Source: Cocos nucifera
Taxonomy: Eukaryota; Streptophyta; Magnoliopsida; Arecales; Arecaceae
Length of the DNA: 64,000 bases
Direction: 5' to 3'
Assembly (NCBI GenBank): GCA_006176705.1
Contig: QRFJ01005997.1
Location: 62,001 to 126,000, forward strand
This document shows positions 25,864 through 36,799 of the stretch, piece by piece. Position numbers and translations under genes: made by a program. The first letter of the stretch is position 1. Each line of letters starts with the position of its first letter. The notes beneath the pieces were generated by a model. The model had not been told where the DNA came from. It saw only the letters and a program-made list of their open reading frames with translations, and searched no databases.

Positions 25864-26508
25864 AGCTCACAGCCCAGTGTTCATAAGCATGGCCTAAGAT
25901 GAGCGACCGCATAGTGCACATGCAGTCGACACACCTTGAAACTTGTTTAACATGGTCCATGCACAAGGTGTATACCCCTTAGTGATTCAAGAAGGTTTCA
26001 TGTGGTCCAGGAGATTGTTTTGCATAGTTTCATGATCGGGTGGTCTAGGAAGCTCGTGGGTTTGATCCAATGGCTAGGATGCTTCTTTGAGTTTTAATAT
26101 GAGTCCTGTTATCGACTTGGACTTAGATTTAAGGTCTTTAAAATGGCCTGATGGCCTATGAAGCTAGAGGCACGGTGAGAGCACCAGCAAAGAGCTGGCA
26201 AAAAGTGTTGGATAGCTGTAGAGGGGCCTCCTTGGGTTTTTTAAGAGCTTTATGAGGGATTGTGCTTTTTGTTGAGAGAGAGTGATTGATGTATGAGAGT
26301 TGAAAGGATGTAATCTTCTCTTGTATTTTTTTCTCTTTTCATAGTGAAGCTTACATGCCCCATAGAGGTAAGCCTTGGATTGATTTACATATTTGATTGT
26401 ATTTTTCATGCATCTCTTTTTCATTTCTATTGTAGTATTGACATCATCATTGGAGTTGGATCTTGGATAGAAATTTGAATTCCATACTTATGAGGAATCC
26501 TCCCAACA
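25864..26508. other. Unassigned LTR-like sequence
   Basis: No gene is visible. The stretch 26160-26508 looks like the downstream part of a plant copia LTR. It has a G/A-rich segment, then 'tgtaatcttctcttg' and a T-rich polyadenylation-like zone, and ends with 'cctcccaaca' at 26508. No primer-binding site or partner LTR was found, so this is only a suggestion. Together with 15445-15517 it could be one old LTR that B entered. Confidence 0.3.
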
Positions 26509-27355
26509 CTTATGTTCAGACTAGGAGAAGCCCTTCTCTTCGTACTAGTGCTTGGATGAGGAGAGGCCCTTCTCTTTGTGCTCAAGCAAAGAGAGGTTCA
26601 TCTTAACCTATGTGCTCTAATGAGGGGAAGCTCGTCATGCTTTTCTTGTACTCAGATGAGAAGAGAATCATCTTGCTTTCCTTATACTTAGATGAGGAGA
26701 GGCTTATTGTATTCTCCTTATGCTCAGATAAGGAGAAGCCCTTCTCTTCACACTCGGGTGAAGAGAGTTTCATCTTGCCCCTTGTGCTTGGATGAGGGGA
26801 GGCTCATCGTGCTCTCCTCATACTCGAATGAGGAAAGGTTCATCTTGCTCTACTTGTACTCAGATGAGAAGGGGCCCTTCCCTTCATGCTTAAGCATAGA
26901 GAGGTTTGTCTTACACCCCATGCTCGGACGAGAGGAGACTCATCATGCTCCTCATACTCAGACAAGAAGAGGTTCATCTTGCTCTAGATCTCCTCATGCT
27001 TGGATTAGGAGAGGCCCTTCTCTTTGCACTTAGGCAAAGAGAGGTTCATCTTACCCCCCATGCTCAGATGAAGGGAGGCTCGTCATGGTCTCCTCATACT
27101 AGGATGAGGAGAGATTCATCTTGCTCTCCTCATACTTTGACAAGGAGAGATATATTGTGCTCTCCTTACACTTGGACGAGGAGAGGCCCTTCTCCTTGCA
27201 CTTGAGCGAATAGAGGTCCATCTTACGCCCCATGCTCAGACAAGGGGAGGCTCATCACGTTCTCCTTACAATTAGACAAGGAGAGGTTCATTTTGCTCTC
27301 TTTGCACTCGGATGAGGAGAGGCATATTATGCTCTCCTAGTGCTCAAACGAGAGA
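26509..27355. repeat. Degenerate minisatellite with a two-level period
   Basis: About 24 tandem units of roughly 35 bases, each built like 'gctcagatgaggagaggc' followed by a variable 15-17 base half. Units of different type (ending in CCCTTCTC, TTCATCTT, CTCATCAT or TATTGT variants) recur in order. The CCCTTCTC type reappears near 26568, 26739, 26875, 27015 and 27188, so four or five monomers form a larger unit of about 138 or 172 bases. The long reading frames here (26610-27205) are a by-product of the repeat and are not genes. Confidence 0.75.
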
Positions 27356-27383
27356 CACTATAAAAAAATTAATTATTAGTGAT

Positions 27384-27800
27384 GGCTAAATGTCATCGCT
27401 AATAAGGGATTTGCCATCGCTAATGCTATTAGCAATGGCGAGCCATTGATAAAAGTCCATCGCATAAACCCTTATCGCTAATTATAATTATTAGCAATGG
27501 TGAATCTTCCATCGCTAATAAAGATAAATAGTGATAGTATTAGCGATGGTAGTGCCATCGCTAATAATTTTTTATTTTATTTTTATAATTAAAATTTTAA
27601 AATATTATTAGCGATGGCATTATTCTGTTGCTAATTTCATCTTTAATATTTTTTTAAATTTTTTTTCTTAATTTAGATTTTAAAAAATTATTAGCGATGA
27701 TATTTTTCATCTCTAATACCATCACTAATATTTTTTTATTTTATTTTTTAAATTTAAAAAATTATTAGCGATGGTATGCACCGTCACTAATACTATTGCT
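27384..27800. repeat. Subterminal repeats of CACTA element G
   Basis: Repeated direct and inverted copies of 'attagcgatggca' and its complement 'ccatcgctaat', separated by T-rich spacers. In CACTA elements such motifs bind the element's own regulatory protein near the ends. Confidence 0.65.
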
Positions 27801-28170
27801 AATATATTTTTTATTTTTTTAAAAAAATTATAATTAAATTTTTTATTGGTACATAAAAAGGGTCGATCCAGGGGATGATCCATGGATCGACTCTTACTAT
27901 CCTGCCATCCAAAAATAGAAATAGAATGTTTCTATTTTGCCATAAGGGAAGACCCATAGGTCGACCGTGTTAGAGGACGACCTATGGATCAACCCCTATG
28001 ATAAAAATTTTCATAATGTCAAGTTTTTTTATCATAATTTTTTTAAAAAAATTTTTAACTTTTAAAATTGATCACTAAATTTATTAGCAAAAAAAATGCA
28101 TACCCAACAATATTAATTCCATTAGCATGAATTTTAACAACATAAGATTTTGCATTGATACATATCTAAC
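27801..28170. other. Interior of element G, no gene seen
   Basis: A+T-rich sequence with short dyads at 27855-27995 ('gatccatggatcgac', 'acccataggtcgacc', 'acctatggatcaacc'). No reading frame of note. Confidence 0.35.
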
Positions 28171-29430
28171 ATAACAAAAACAAGCAACATTAATTAAGCA
28201 TCCACCATACAAAATTAAGCAACACGTCTAAAATAACAAAGTACCATACAATAAGAAAAAGGGCCATAATAACTTGAGAAGCCATTCCCTTTAATTTTTA
28301 TTAAGTTTAGATCATCATTAAGGAAAATAAATAAGCAACCATAAGAATATAGCAAACAAAACCCATCAGCAACCATCAACTTCAATCCATTATTAAACAA
28401 AAAGATAAAAATGATATAGCATATCTTGTTCTAAATATTTCATTTGTTTAGCATATCTTGTGCCAAATATATCACAACGAACTCCTAACATGATAAATTC
28501 CAAGTTGAAACATAATGAAACCAAGCAACATTAATTAAGCATCCACCATACAGAATTAAGCAACATGTCTAAAATAACAAAGTACCATACAATAAGAACA
28601 AAGGCCATAATAACTTGAGAAGCCATTTTCTTTAATTTTTATTAAGTTTAGATCATCATCAAAGAAAATAAATAAGCAACCATAAGAATATAGCAAACAA
28701 AACCCATCAGCAACCATCAACTTCAATCCATTATAAGAAAATAAGATAAAAATGATATAGCATATCTTGTTCTAAATATTTTATTTGTTTAGCATATCTT
28801 GTGCCAAATATATCACAATGAACTCCTTTGTTATCAGCTAAAAGCAAAATCAATCGGCATCCATCAAGTTTAACACGTCATATAGGAATAAGATAAAGAG
28901 GCCATAGTATATCTGTGGAGCCATTTTCTTCAATATCCATTAAGTTTGGATCATCATCAGGAAAAATAAGAAGGCAACAAAAAAAAAGCAAGCAAAATCG
29001 ATTAGCACCCATCAAGTTTAACACATCATATGAGAATAAGAAAAAGAGACCATGACATACTTCATGCCAAATGTATTAGTTGGCATGCCTCGTGCTAAAT
29101 GTATCATGATCATGGCAAAATAAGTAAGAAATCATAAAAATTTAGCAAGCAAAATCAATTAGCACCCATCAGGTTTAACACATCATATGGGAATAAAAAC
29201 AAGATGCCATAGTATTTTGTGGAGCCATTCCCTTCGATATCCATTAAGTTTAGATCATCATCAAGGAAAACAAGAAGGCAACCAAAAGAATACAACAAGT
29301 AAAACCAATATTGAACCTATCAGGTTTAACACATCATGTGGGAATAAGAAAAAGAGATCATAGCATATCTCATGCCATATGTATCACTTGTTTATCATAC
29401 CTCATGCCAAACACTTTTTTTCATTTCTTT
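28171..29430. repeat. Irregular tandem repeat array
   Basis: A block at about 28185-28495 ('attaagcatccaccatacaa...', '...gtgccaaatatatcacaacgaactcc') is repeated almost unchanged at 28531-28826. Shortened copies follow at about 28850-29100, 29140-29320 and 29325-29415, keeping the phrases 'catcaggtttaacacatcat' and 'aagtttagatcatcatc'. No coding potential. Confidence 0.7.
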
Positions 29431-29980
29431 CTCTTTTTGGGTATCTATGGGAAGAATTGCACTAGAGGAAGATGGTGGAAGCAACTACAAGAGGCCATTG
29501 CTAATACTCACAATAGTAGGAGTGCTGGTGTAGCAACGGGACCATGGGGCAGGGGCTACCTGGTCAGGGCTACAAGCTGGGGGTGGCAAGATAGGGGTCA
29601 TGCAATCAAGTCGGTGGGGATGGGGCCATGGGGAGGCCTGCAGGCAAGGTGGGGCTGGATTAGCTATCTCGGGCTTGCAACATAGGAGGCACCAACTAGA
29701 TCCGGATGGTCGTGAGCGAGATGGGGCCACGGTGTAGGAGGCACCAATGGGGTTGAGGCGGCCACAAGAGAGGTGGGGTCAGGGTGGTAGGCTCAGGGCT
29801 ACAGCATAGGAGGCATCGATGGGGTTTGGGCAACCACAGGAGAGATGAGGTTGGGGCGGCGAGCTCAGGGTCACTGTGTAGGAGGCACCATAGGATTAGG
29901 GCGACCGTAGGAGAAGCAAGGCCATGGTGTAGGAGGCACCAATGAGATCAAGGATGCCACGGGTGAGGCAGGGCCGGAGT
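29431..29980. repeat. G+C-rich imperfect tandem repeats
   Basis: A sharp compositional change. This purine-rich, G-rich stretch has a recurring 'gtaggaggcaccaatgggg' followed by a 'gg.caggg' stretch (near 29683, 29732, 29806, 29877 and 29926), with a spacing of about 50-75 bases. Reading frames on either strand here look like repeat by-products. Confidence 0.6.
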
Positions 29981-31604
29981 TGTTAATCTAAAGATTGATT
30001 TTGATAATGATAAAGAGTTTTGAGTATAAGTTACAAAGTCTAACTTTATTTTTGAGGATGTGTAGTTTAAATTCCAAGTGTGCACCTTGTTCCAAGTGAT
30101 TTTTATCAATTTAATGGAGTACCACCACTCAAGAGGTCTTTGAAGAAAATCTAGACTTGACACATCTTAAAAAGAATGGTTAATAAGAATTAAATCAAGT
30201 TTGAAAGGAAAGTCTAGCCTACAAATAAAATTAAAGAAGAAAAGCTACTAAAAACTTCATGGCATGCTTGGCAGACAATTTGGGTCAACCAAGTAAAAGT
30301 TTTAGTCAACTAAGTATTAGTTACAGAAAGCCAAGTTTCAAGATCTAGTAAACTTAGTCGACTAAGTTTGAAAGTTAGTCAACTCAGTCTCAGAGGATAG
30401 CATAAGACAAAAAGTATAGAAAGATCAAAATTCAGAACCTAGAGGACTTAGTCGACTAAGTCAAAAAGTTAGTCGACTCAATCTCAAAGAATAGCAGCAA
30501 GGTAGAAAGATAGATTTTTTAGCTTTGTCTACTTAGAAGACTAAGTCAGATTAAGCAGATTAAGACTTAGTTGACTCAAAAAAACTTAGTCGACTAAGTT
30601 TACTATAACAGCTAGTTTTGCAGATGTGTAGCCTTTTTGTCCCATATCCCTTCCAATGACTATTTTCTTGTTTCTAATGGTTAGATCATTTTTTGAAGAC
30701 TTTCTAAATGAATTAAAATGATGGAAAACATCAAGGATATATAAGAAAATCTTTGGAGAATTGAAAAGGACTTTTGGAGTGTTTTATTAAGTATTCATTG
30801 AGAAACCAAAAGGAGCGAGTTGAAAAGAGAAGAGAAGGAGTTGTTTTTAGAATTATCCTTTGTCCTTCTACCATAAATCATCCTCAAATAAGTGAGAGCA
30901 GGAGTGAAGTAAAGTGAGAAAGTATTCAAGTCAAGAATCAAGAAGCTTCACCATCACTCAAGCATTCAACTATCATCTTTCGAACTTTTTTCGATCCTTC
31001 AAAGAGTTTTATTTTTCTAAACTTAATCTTTTGTATTCATTTTTAGATTTATTATATTTCAAATTTTTTGGAGTGAGAAACTTGGGTTGGTCCAAGCCTA
31101 GAGTTGGATATTTGTAGTGGTTTGATTGGTGAGCCAAGATTAAAATTAATCGAGGTTGATTGTTAGCCTAGAGAAAAATAATCACTTATAAGATTTTGGT
31201 TGGTGATCTGAAAAAAATCAACTGGATTGATTGTGAGCTTGAAAAATAATCATTATAAATATTGTAGTTGATGAGCCTAGGTCAAAATCAATCGGGCTGG
31301 ATTGTGAACCTAAGAAAATAATCAAATTATAATCAATTAAGTGATTATAGTTGAATTTCCAAGTGGTATATTTGGAGAGTGGACGTAGATGCCAACTTTG
31401 GCATTGAACCACTATAAAATTTATGTATTTATACTTGTGCTTATTATTATTATTATTTATATTCTTTATCTTTCTATTGCTCTTTACATTTAAGATTATA
31501 TTATTTATTGTGTGTACATCACTTAGTTTAAATCATTCAAATCTACAAATTAGTTATTTATACTCAATTCATCCTCCTTCTTAGGTAGCCATCCTTGGAC
31601 AACA
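29981..31604 (+). repeat. Element F 5' LTR
   Basis: A 1.62 kb LTR, TGTTAATCTAAAG...GGACAACA. It is repeated from 34361 (TGTTGATCTAAAG). It carries perfect palindromes around GTCGAC at 30351-30368, 30445-30462 and 30582-30601. Position 30966-30968 is the equivalent of the site where CACTA H entered the other LTR. Confidence 0.85.
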
Positions 31605-31606
31605 AT

Positions 31607-31618
31607 TGGTATTAAAGC
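31607..31618 (+). promoter_or_regulatory. Primer-binding site of element F
   Basis: TGGTATTAAAGC, two changes from the copia tRNA-Met consensus, two bases after the LTR end. Confidence 0.7.
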
Positions 31619-31670
31619 AGGTGCTCTAATATTTGATTGTTGACCTAGCGGTCAAAGAGTTAAAGATCAT

Positions 31671-33050
31671 GAAAATCCAAATAAATTTTTTGCTTAATAA
31701 AGGTTATTCTATCGATAGACCCCCAATGCTTAATGGATTTAATTATAGTAATTAGAAGGCTAGGATGAAAATATTTATACAAGTACATGACTATAATTTA
31801 TGGAGGATTATTGTCAATGGCCCATAGATACAATACGTTGATTGTTGATAAAAAAATAATCCTAGTAAATGCTAAGGCCATGAACATACTTTATTGCTCT
31901 TTAGACTTAAATAAATGTAATTTGATTTTTTCTTGCATTTCAGCAAAAGAAGTATGAAAAAATTGAAAATGACCTTTGAGGGAGCAAATGAAAGAGAAGA
32001 ATTAAACTCCCGAGTAGAGAAGAAAGCTCACCCTAATTTTTATCTCGTAGCTCATGAGAATGAAAATATGAAGAAGAACAAGAAATAAAGGAAGAAGAAA
32101 GTTTTAATTAAGGGAGAGCAAAGCAAAGAAAAGAAAGATAAAAGAGAAGAGCAAAAGGTAGACAAATCATGCTTGATGGATAAAGAGAAAGAATATATTA
32201 TAAATCCTTACCTCATGGCCAATGATGATAAGGTAAACATTAATAACTCTTATGATTTTACTTTTGATGAGTTGTTTGAGGCCTTTAATGATTTAATGCA
32301 TGAATTCAAAAAGTTAAGGCTAAAATATAAAGAGATTAAAAGTCTAATCTTTTTTTGGATGAAGAAAAAAATAAAATCTTGAGTGAAAAAAAAAGATCTT
32401 TTGAAAGATATGAGATATTTGGCCAAAGAAAAGGAAGAATTTTTGGAACTAATTGAAACTTTAAGTAAGGAAAAGAAGAATATGGTTAAATCTAAAAAAT
32501 CCTTCATTAAAGAAAAAGAAAGATTTTCAAAATCTGAAAAATCTATGATTAAAAAAAATCTTAAGTTGAAAGAAGAACTTAATATATTAAGATTTTTTGC
32601 TAAAGAAAAGAGTAAATCTGAAAAGTCTCTTTTGGAAGAAAATGTTAAACTAAAGAAAGAGATTGAAATCTTAAAGTCCGTGATTGAAAAGTTTACAATT
32701 GGATTTCAAAAGCTTCAAGCCATTTTAAATAATTAAATAGCTATTTTTGATAAAATTAAAATTGGTTATGATTTAATAAGAAAACAAAAGTTTGACAAAA
32801 ATATGCTCAACAAAGCTTCAACTAAAAATCATTCAATTAAGTATTTTAAATATAATAAAATTGGTCATAAAATTTTTGAATGCAATATTAAAAAAAATGG
32901 CCAAATTTTAATTAAATAAATTTAGATTTTAAAAAAATTCATGAGCTCTAACCCCCATGGACCCAAGATAACTTGGGTACAAAAATCTAGTAAATAATTT
33001 TGTAGGTACACCAAGGATCCAATGGAATAAAATAAGAAAATTATTATGGA
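31671..33050 (+). pseudogene. gag: Element F gag remnant (SIRE-like, coiled coil)
   Basis: From ATG 31671 the frame recalls a SIRE Gag N-terminus (GYSIDRPPMLNG, then KARMKIFIQ) but is stopped several times and is missing the middle of Gag. A second part (about 31980-32380) has NDDKVNINNSYDFTFDEL. It is followed by a strongly charged Lys/Glu coiled coil at 32383-32736, typical of SIRE Gag C-termini. A zinc-knuckle remnant at 32836-32886 has Tyr in place of its first two Cys residues but keeps H and the last C. A Pro-rich tail lies near 32945-33000. Nothing of pol follows. Confidence 0.7.
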
Positions 33051-34346
33051 TGGATGCCTTAGAAATAAAGTTGGATGGATGATAATATTTGGTAAATTTT
33101 AAATATTTCTCATCATACCATCAATGATTATTAAAATTATTTTGATTGATTAAATCCATAAATTAATATATATGCATATGATAATTCCTTGCTTGAAATA
33201 TTTTTTTATATATAATTGATTGCTTTTGAGGCTTGCAATGAATTCATATCATGACTTGAATGTTTTGATTTTAAAGAACAATATGTTTTCCTCTATGCAT
33301 CATATTTTAAAATGAAATCATCCTAAAGTTCAACATGATATATTAAGCTTTCCCATATCAAAATTTGAAATTGACAAAATTGAAAGAAGCTTAATTAGCA
33401 ATGAATATTTTTTATTTCTAAAAATTTGCAAGTAAAACTAATTTTTGATATTCTCCCATAAAATGCTTAAATATTAAAAGCCTCCTAAAAAGTGTATAAA
33501 ATAAGTACTTGAAGCTAAGACATTCATTAATAAAACATGAAGTGCTTGATATTAATGATCTATACTATATCTTGATTTGATCTTATTTAATTTGATTGAT
33601 TATCATACCGTCAATTGCATGTCAAATGTTTCAATGTTTTATCTTATTGATTTTGATGATGTTATTTTTATTAACTATTATAATTGAGCATTATAATTGA
33701 AGATATATTGAATAAAATTGATTTATGAACTCTCATGATTAGAGTTTGAGAATAATTTAACATAATGATATATTTATATTTGATAACTTGAATTTTTGAA
33801 GAAATATTTTCAAATTCAATTGGTATCTTGAATTATAGTAAATACTATTAATGAAAATAAGGAAAAAAATTTAGTAAATGAAGAAAATAAATTTAACATA
33901 TCAAATTACATCAAAATCTTGTCATAATATGATATTTTTCATAATGTGATTTTAATTTGGTTATGAGATACAAAATTTAATAAGGACAAGAATTGATTTA
34001 GTTGTATTAAGAGTAAGCAAGGAATGAAACAAAGAAATTTGGCATATAGTAAGAAAAGCAATTTTTGAATAAAAATTAAACTCAACTAATTATAATATTA
34101 AGGGAAGTTTAATGTTTTTAGATTGTTAAAAAAAATTTACTTTGTTGATTTTATTGATTACCTTCTTTTGGGTTATTCTTTTTGATGCTGTCAAAAAGAA
34201 GGAGAGTTATTATTGAGTATATGCTTAAGCTTAATTAGAATGAAGTATATTTTTATCATATAGTGGTTTCATGCTTTTTAAATATATAATTCTTTAGAAA
34301 CCCAAGATATATTATTTTGCATATACTCAAAAGTTTTGTTATCATC
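33051..34346 (+). other. Non-coding 3' interior of element F
   Basis: Very A+T-rich, without a usable reading frame on either strand. It ends with '...atcatcaaaaaggaagagat', whose purine run is the polypurine tract (34347-34360). Confidence 0.6.
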
Positions 34347-34360
34347 AAAAAGGAAGAGAT
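34347..34360 (+). promoter_or_regulatory. Polypurine tract of element F
   Basis: 'aaaaaggaagagat' directly before the TG of the 3' LTR. Confidence 0.7.
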
Positions 34361-35418
34361 TGTTGATCTAAAGATTGATTTTGATGATAACAAAGAGTTT
34401 TGAGTATAAGTTATAAAGTCTAACTATACTTTTAAGGATGTGTAGTTTAAATTTTTAGTGCTCACCTTGTTCCAAGTAATTTTTATCAATTTAATAGAGT
34501 ACCACCATCCAAGAGGTCTTTGAAGAAAATTTAGACTTGACACATCTTAAAAAGAAAGGTTAATAAGAATTAAATCAAGTTTTGAAGGCAAGTCTAGCCT
34601 ATAAATAAAATTGAAGAAGAAAAGCTGCTAAAAATTTCATGGCATGCTTGGCACACAATTTGAGTCGATCAAGTAGAAGTTTTAGTCAACTAAGTATTAG
34701 TGACAGAAAGCCAAGTTTCAAGAAACTTAGTTGACTAAAACTTCTATCACTGATACTTAGTTGACTAAAACTTCTGGATTCAGGAGACTTAGTCGACTAA
34801 ATCTGAAAGTTAGTCGACTCAATCTTAGAGGATAGCACAAGATAGAAAGCATAAAAAGATCAAAATTCAAAATCTAGAGGACTTAGTTAACTAAGTCAAA
34901 AAGTTGGTAGATTTAGTCTTAAAGAACAGCAGCAAGGTAAAAAGGTAGATTTTCAAGCTTTGTCTACTTAGCAGACTAAATCAGATTAAGCAGACCAAGA
35001 CTTAGTCAACTTAGAGAAACTTAGTTGACTAAGTTCACTTAATAGCTAGTTTTGTAGATTTGCAGCCTTTTTGTCCTATATGCCTTCCAACGGCCATTTT
35101 TTTATTTCTAATGGCTAGATCACTTTCTGAAAACTTTCTAAATGAATTAAAATGATGGAAAACCTTAAGAATATATAAGAAAACCTTTGGAGCATTGAAA
35201 AGGATTTTTAAATTGTTTTATTGAGTAATCATTGAGAAACCAAAAAGAATGAGCTGAAAAGAGAAGAGGAGTTATTTTTAGAATTATCCTTTGTCCTTTC
35301 GCTATAAATCATCCTCAAATAAGTGAGAGCAAGAGTGAAATAAAGTGAGGAAGAGTTTAAGTTAAGAATCAAGGAGCTTCACCATTACTCAAGTATTCAA
35401 GAAGAAGTCAAGAATTCA
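34361..35418 (+). repeat. Element F 3' LTR, first part
   Basis: Direct repeat of 29981-30968, diverged. It has an extra local inverted copy at 34733-34780 that is absent from the 5' LTR. It ends at the TCA target site of CACTA H. Confidence 0.85.
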
Positions 35419-35435
35419 CATTACTATAAAAAGAG
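35419..35435 (+). repeat. Left terminal inverted repeat of CACTA H
   Basis: CATTACTATAAAAAGAG, a variant of the CACTACAAGAAAA-type terminus. It pairs with 59791-59807. Confidence 0.75.
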
Positions 35436-35439
35436 CCTA

Positions 35440-35645
35440 CAACAGCGCATACTATGACAACGATTTTTGAAATCACTGTAATAGAATCTACGATAGTGGT
35501 TTAAAGAAACCGCTGCTATATGATTGACCTACAGCAGTGGTTACAAAAAATCGCTGCCATAGGTTGGATCTATCGCAGCGGTTCCTTGTAATCACTGCTA
35601 TAAATCGATCTATGGCAGCGATTTTTTGTAACTATTGCCATATAT
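35440..35645. repeat. Left subterminal repeats of CACTA H
   Basis: About eight copies in alternating orientation of 'tatggcagcggtt' / 'aaccgctgccata', often as short hairpin pairs. The same motif is found at 36640-36785 and 59450-59790. Confidence 0.7.
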
Positions 35646-36775
35646 ATTCTTTTATTTTTTTTAAATATTATATAATTTTAAAATTTAATATACATCATCA
35701 CCATTCATTATCTATATAATTATCATTTGAGTATCATCATAAAAGATCATCTTAATCCGATGGCCCTAGCTTCGTCGATCAGAAAAATTTGATTTCAACG
35801 ATCACGAACGACGATATAATGATCTGATATATGAAAACCTCCGATGGATCCAAAAATCTACAACGATGATCTCAATTATATTTATAGTATACTATCAAAG
35901 TTTTACTTCAATCAAATATCGTTATCTTGGTCAATTTAGTATAGATTAATTTTGATCGTTAAATGAAAAACAAGTGATCAAAGGACCAAATAGTGTCCGA
36001 TTATGAGATAATTTTTATTATAAATGATCTTGGCTACTACTTTAATTATTTTTTATGGTGGTGATTATAAAATTCAACTCATGAGACAAAATGATCTAAA
36101 ACTATACATCATCTGATAATTATTCTTAAACTTCGTTGGTTGTTATGCATGTGCTTTTACAATATCAACTTAACGTGAATAGTTCATATGAAAATAATTT
36201 GAATTTTACTATCATTGCCATATAAAATGATTAAAATTATAGCAAAGATCATTTAATTAAAAAATTATCTCATAATTGAATGTCGTTTAGCCCTTTGATC
36301 GTTTGTTTCTAATTTAATGACTAAAATCATTCCATACTAAATTGACCATGATAATGATATCCGATTGAAGAGAAACTTTGATAGTATGCTACAAATATCA
36401 TCGAGATCATCTTTATAGATTTTTGGATTGATCGAAGGTCTCCATCTATCAAATCATCGCATCGTCGTTCATGATTGTCAAAATTAAATTTTTTGGATCG
36501 ATGAAGCTAGGACCATCGGATCGAGGCGATCTTTTGTGACGATACTCTAATGATAATTATTTAGATAATGAATAATGAAGATGAGTATTAAATTTTAAAA
36601 TTATATAATATTTATAAAAAATTAAAAAAAATTATTTCCAACTTATGGTAGTGATTACTAGAAACCACTGCTATAGATCTATGGCAGTAGTCAGAAAACC
36701 ACTGTCATAGATCTATTGCAGTAATTTTCAGTAACCGCTACCATAGATCTATGGCAGTGGTTTGAAAATCGCTAA
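35480..36775. repeat. Long inverted repeat inside the left end of CACTA H
   Basis: The left arm (about 35480-36086) is the imperfect reverse complement of the right arm (about 36190-36775), with a spacer of about 100 bases. Examples: 'ccgatggccctagcttcgtc' near 35757 against the complement of 'gatgaagctaggaccatcgg' near 36502; also 'attatgagataattttt' near 36001 against the complement of a stretch near 36265. The subterminal repeats lie at both outer edges. Confidence 0.75.
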
Positions 36776-36799
36776 TATAGGTTAGGTTAAAAATTCTTA

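Larger units (their letters stand above)
27356..29980 (+). mobile_element. Element G: left part of a CACTA-type DNA transposon
   Basis: The left end is CACTATAAAAAAA at 27356, matching the CACTA(C/T)-A-rich terminus of the En/Spm superfamily. Directly behind it lie about a dozen copies, in both orientations, of 'ttagcgatgg', a typical subterminal repeat (27384-27800). The three bases before the end are AGA. The right end is not seen because copia F entered at 29981 and runs out of the window. How much of 27800-29980 belongs to G is inference. No transposase frame was found. Confidence 0.6.

Noticed and set aside
26610..27205. Overlapping plus-strand reading frames of 61 to 113 residues
   Set aside because: They follow the minisatellite period, occur in more than one frame and have repeat-derived composition.
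26509..29430. Possible CRISPR array or phage-type repeat array
   Set aside because: Units are contiguous and degenerate without unique spacers, and the context is a plant nuclear transposon.
29311..29730. Gly/Trp-rich frame and its minus-strand partner as a possible host gene
   Set aside because: They lie in imperfect G-rich tandem repeats, with no recognisable domain and no extended coding pattern.
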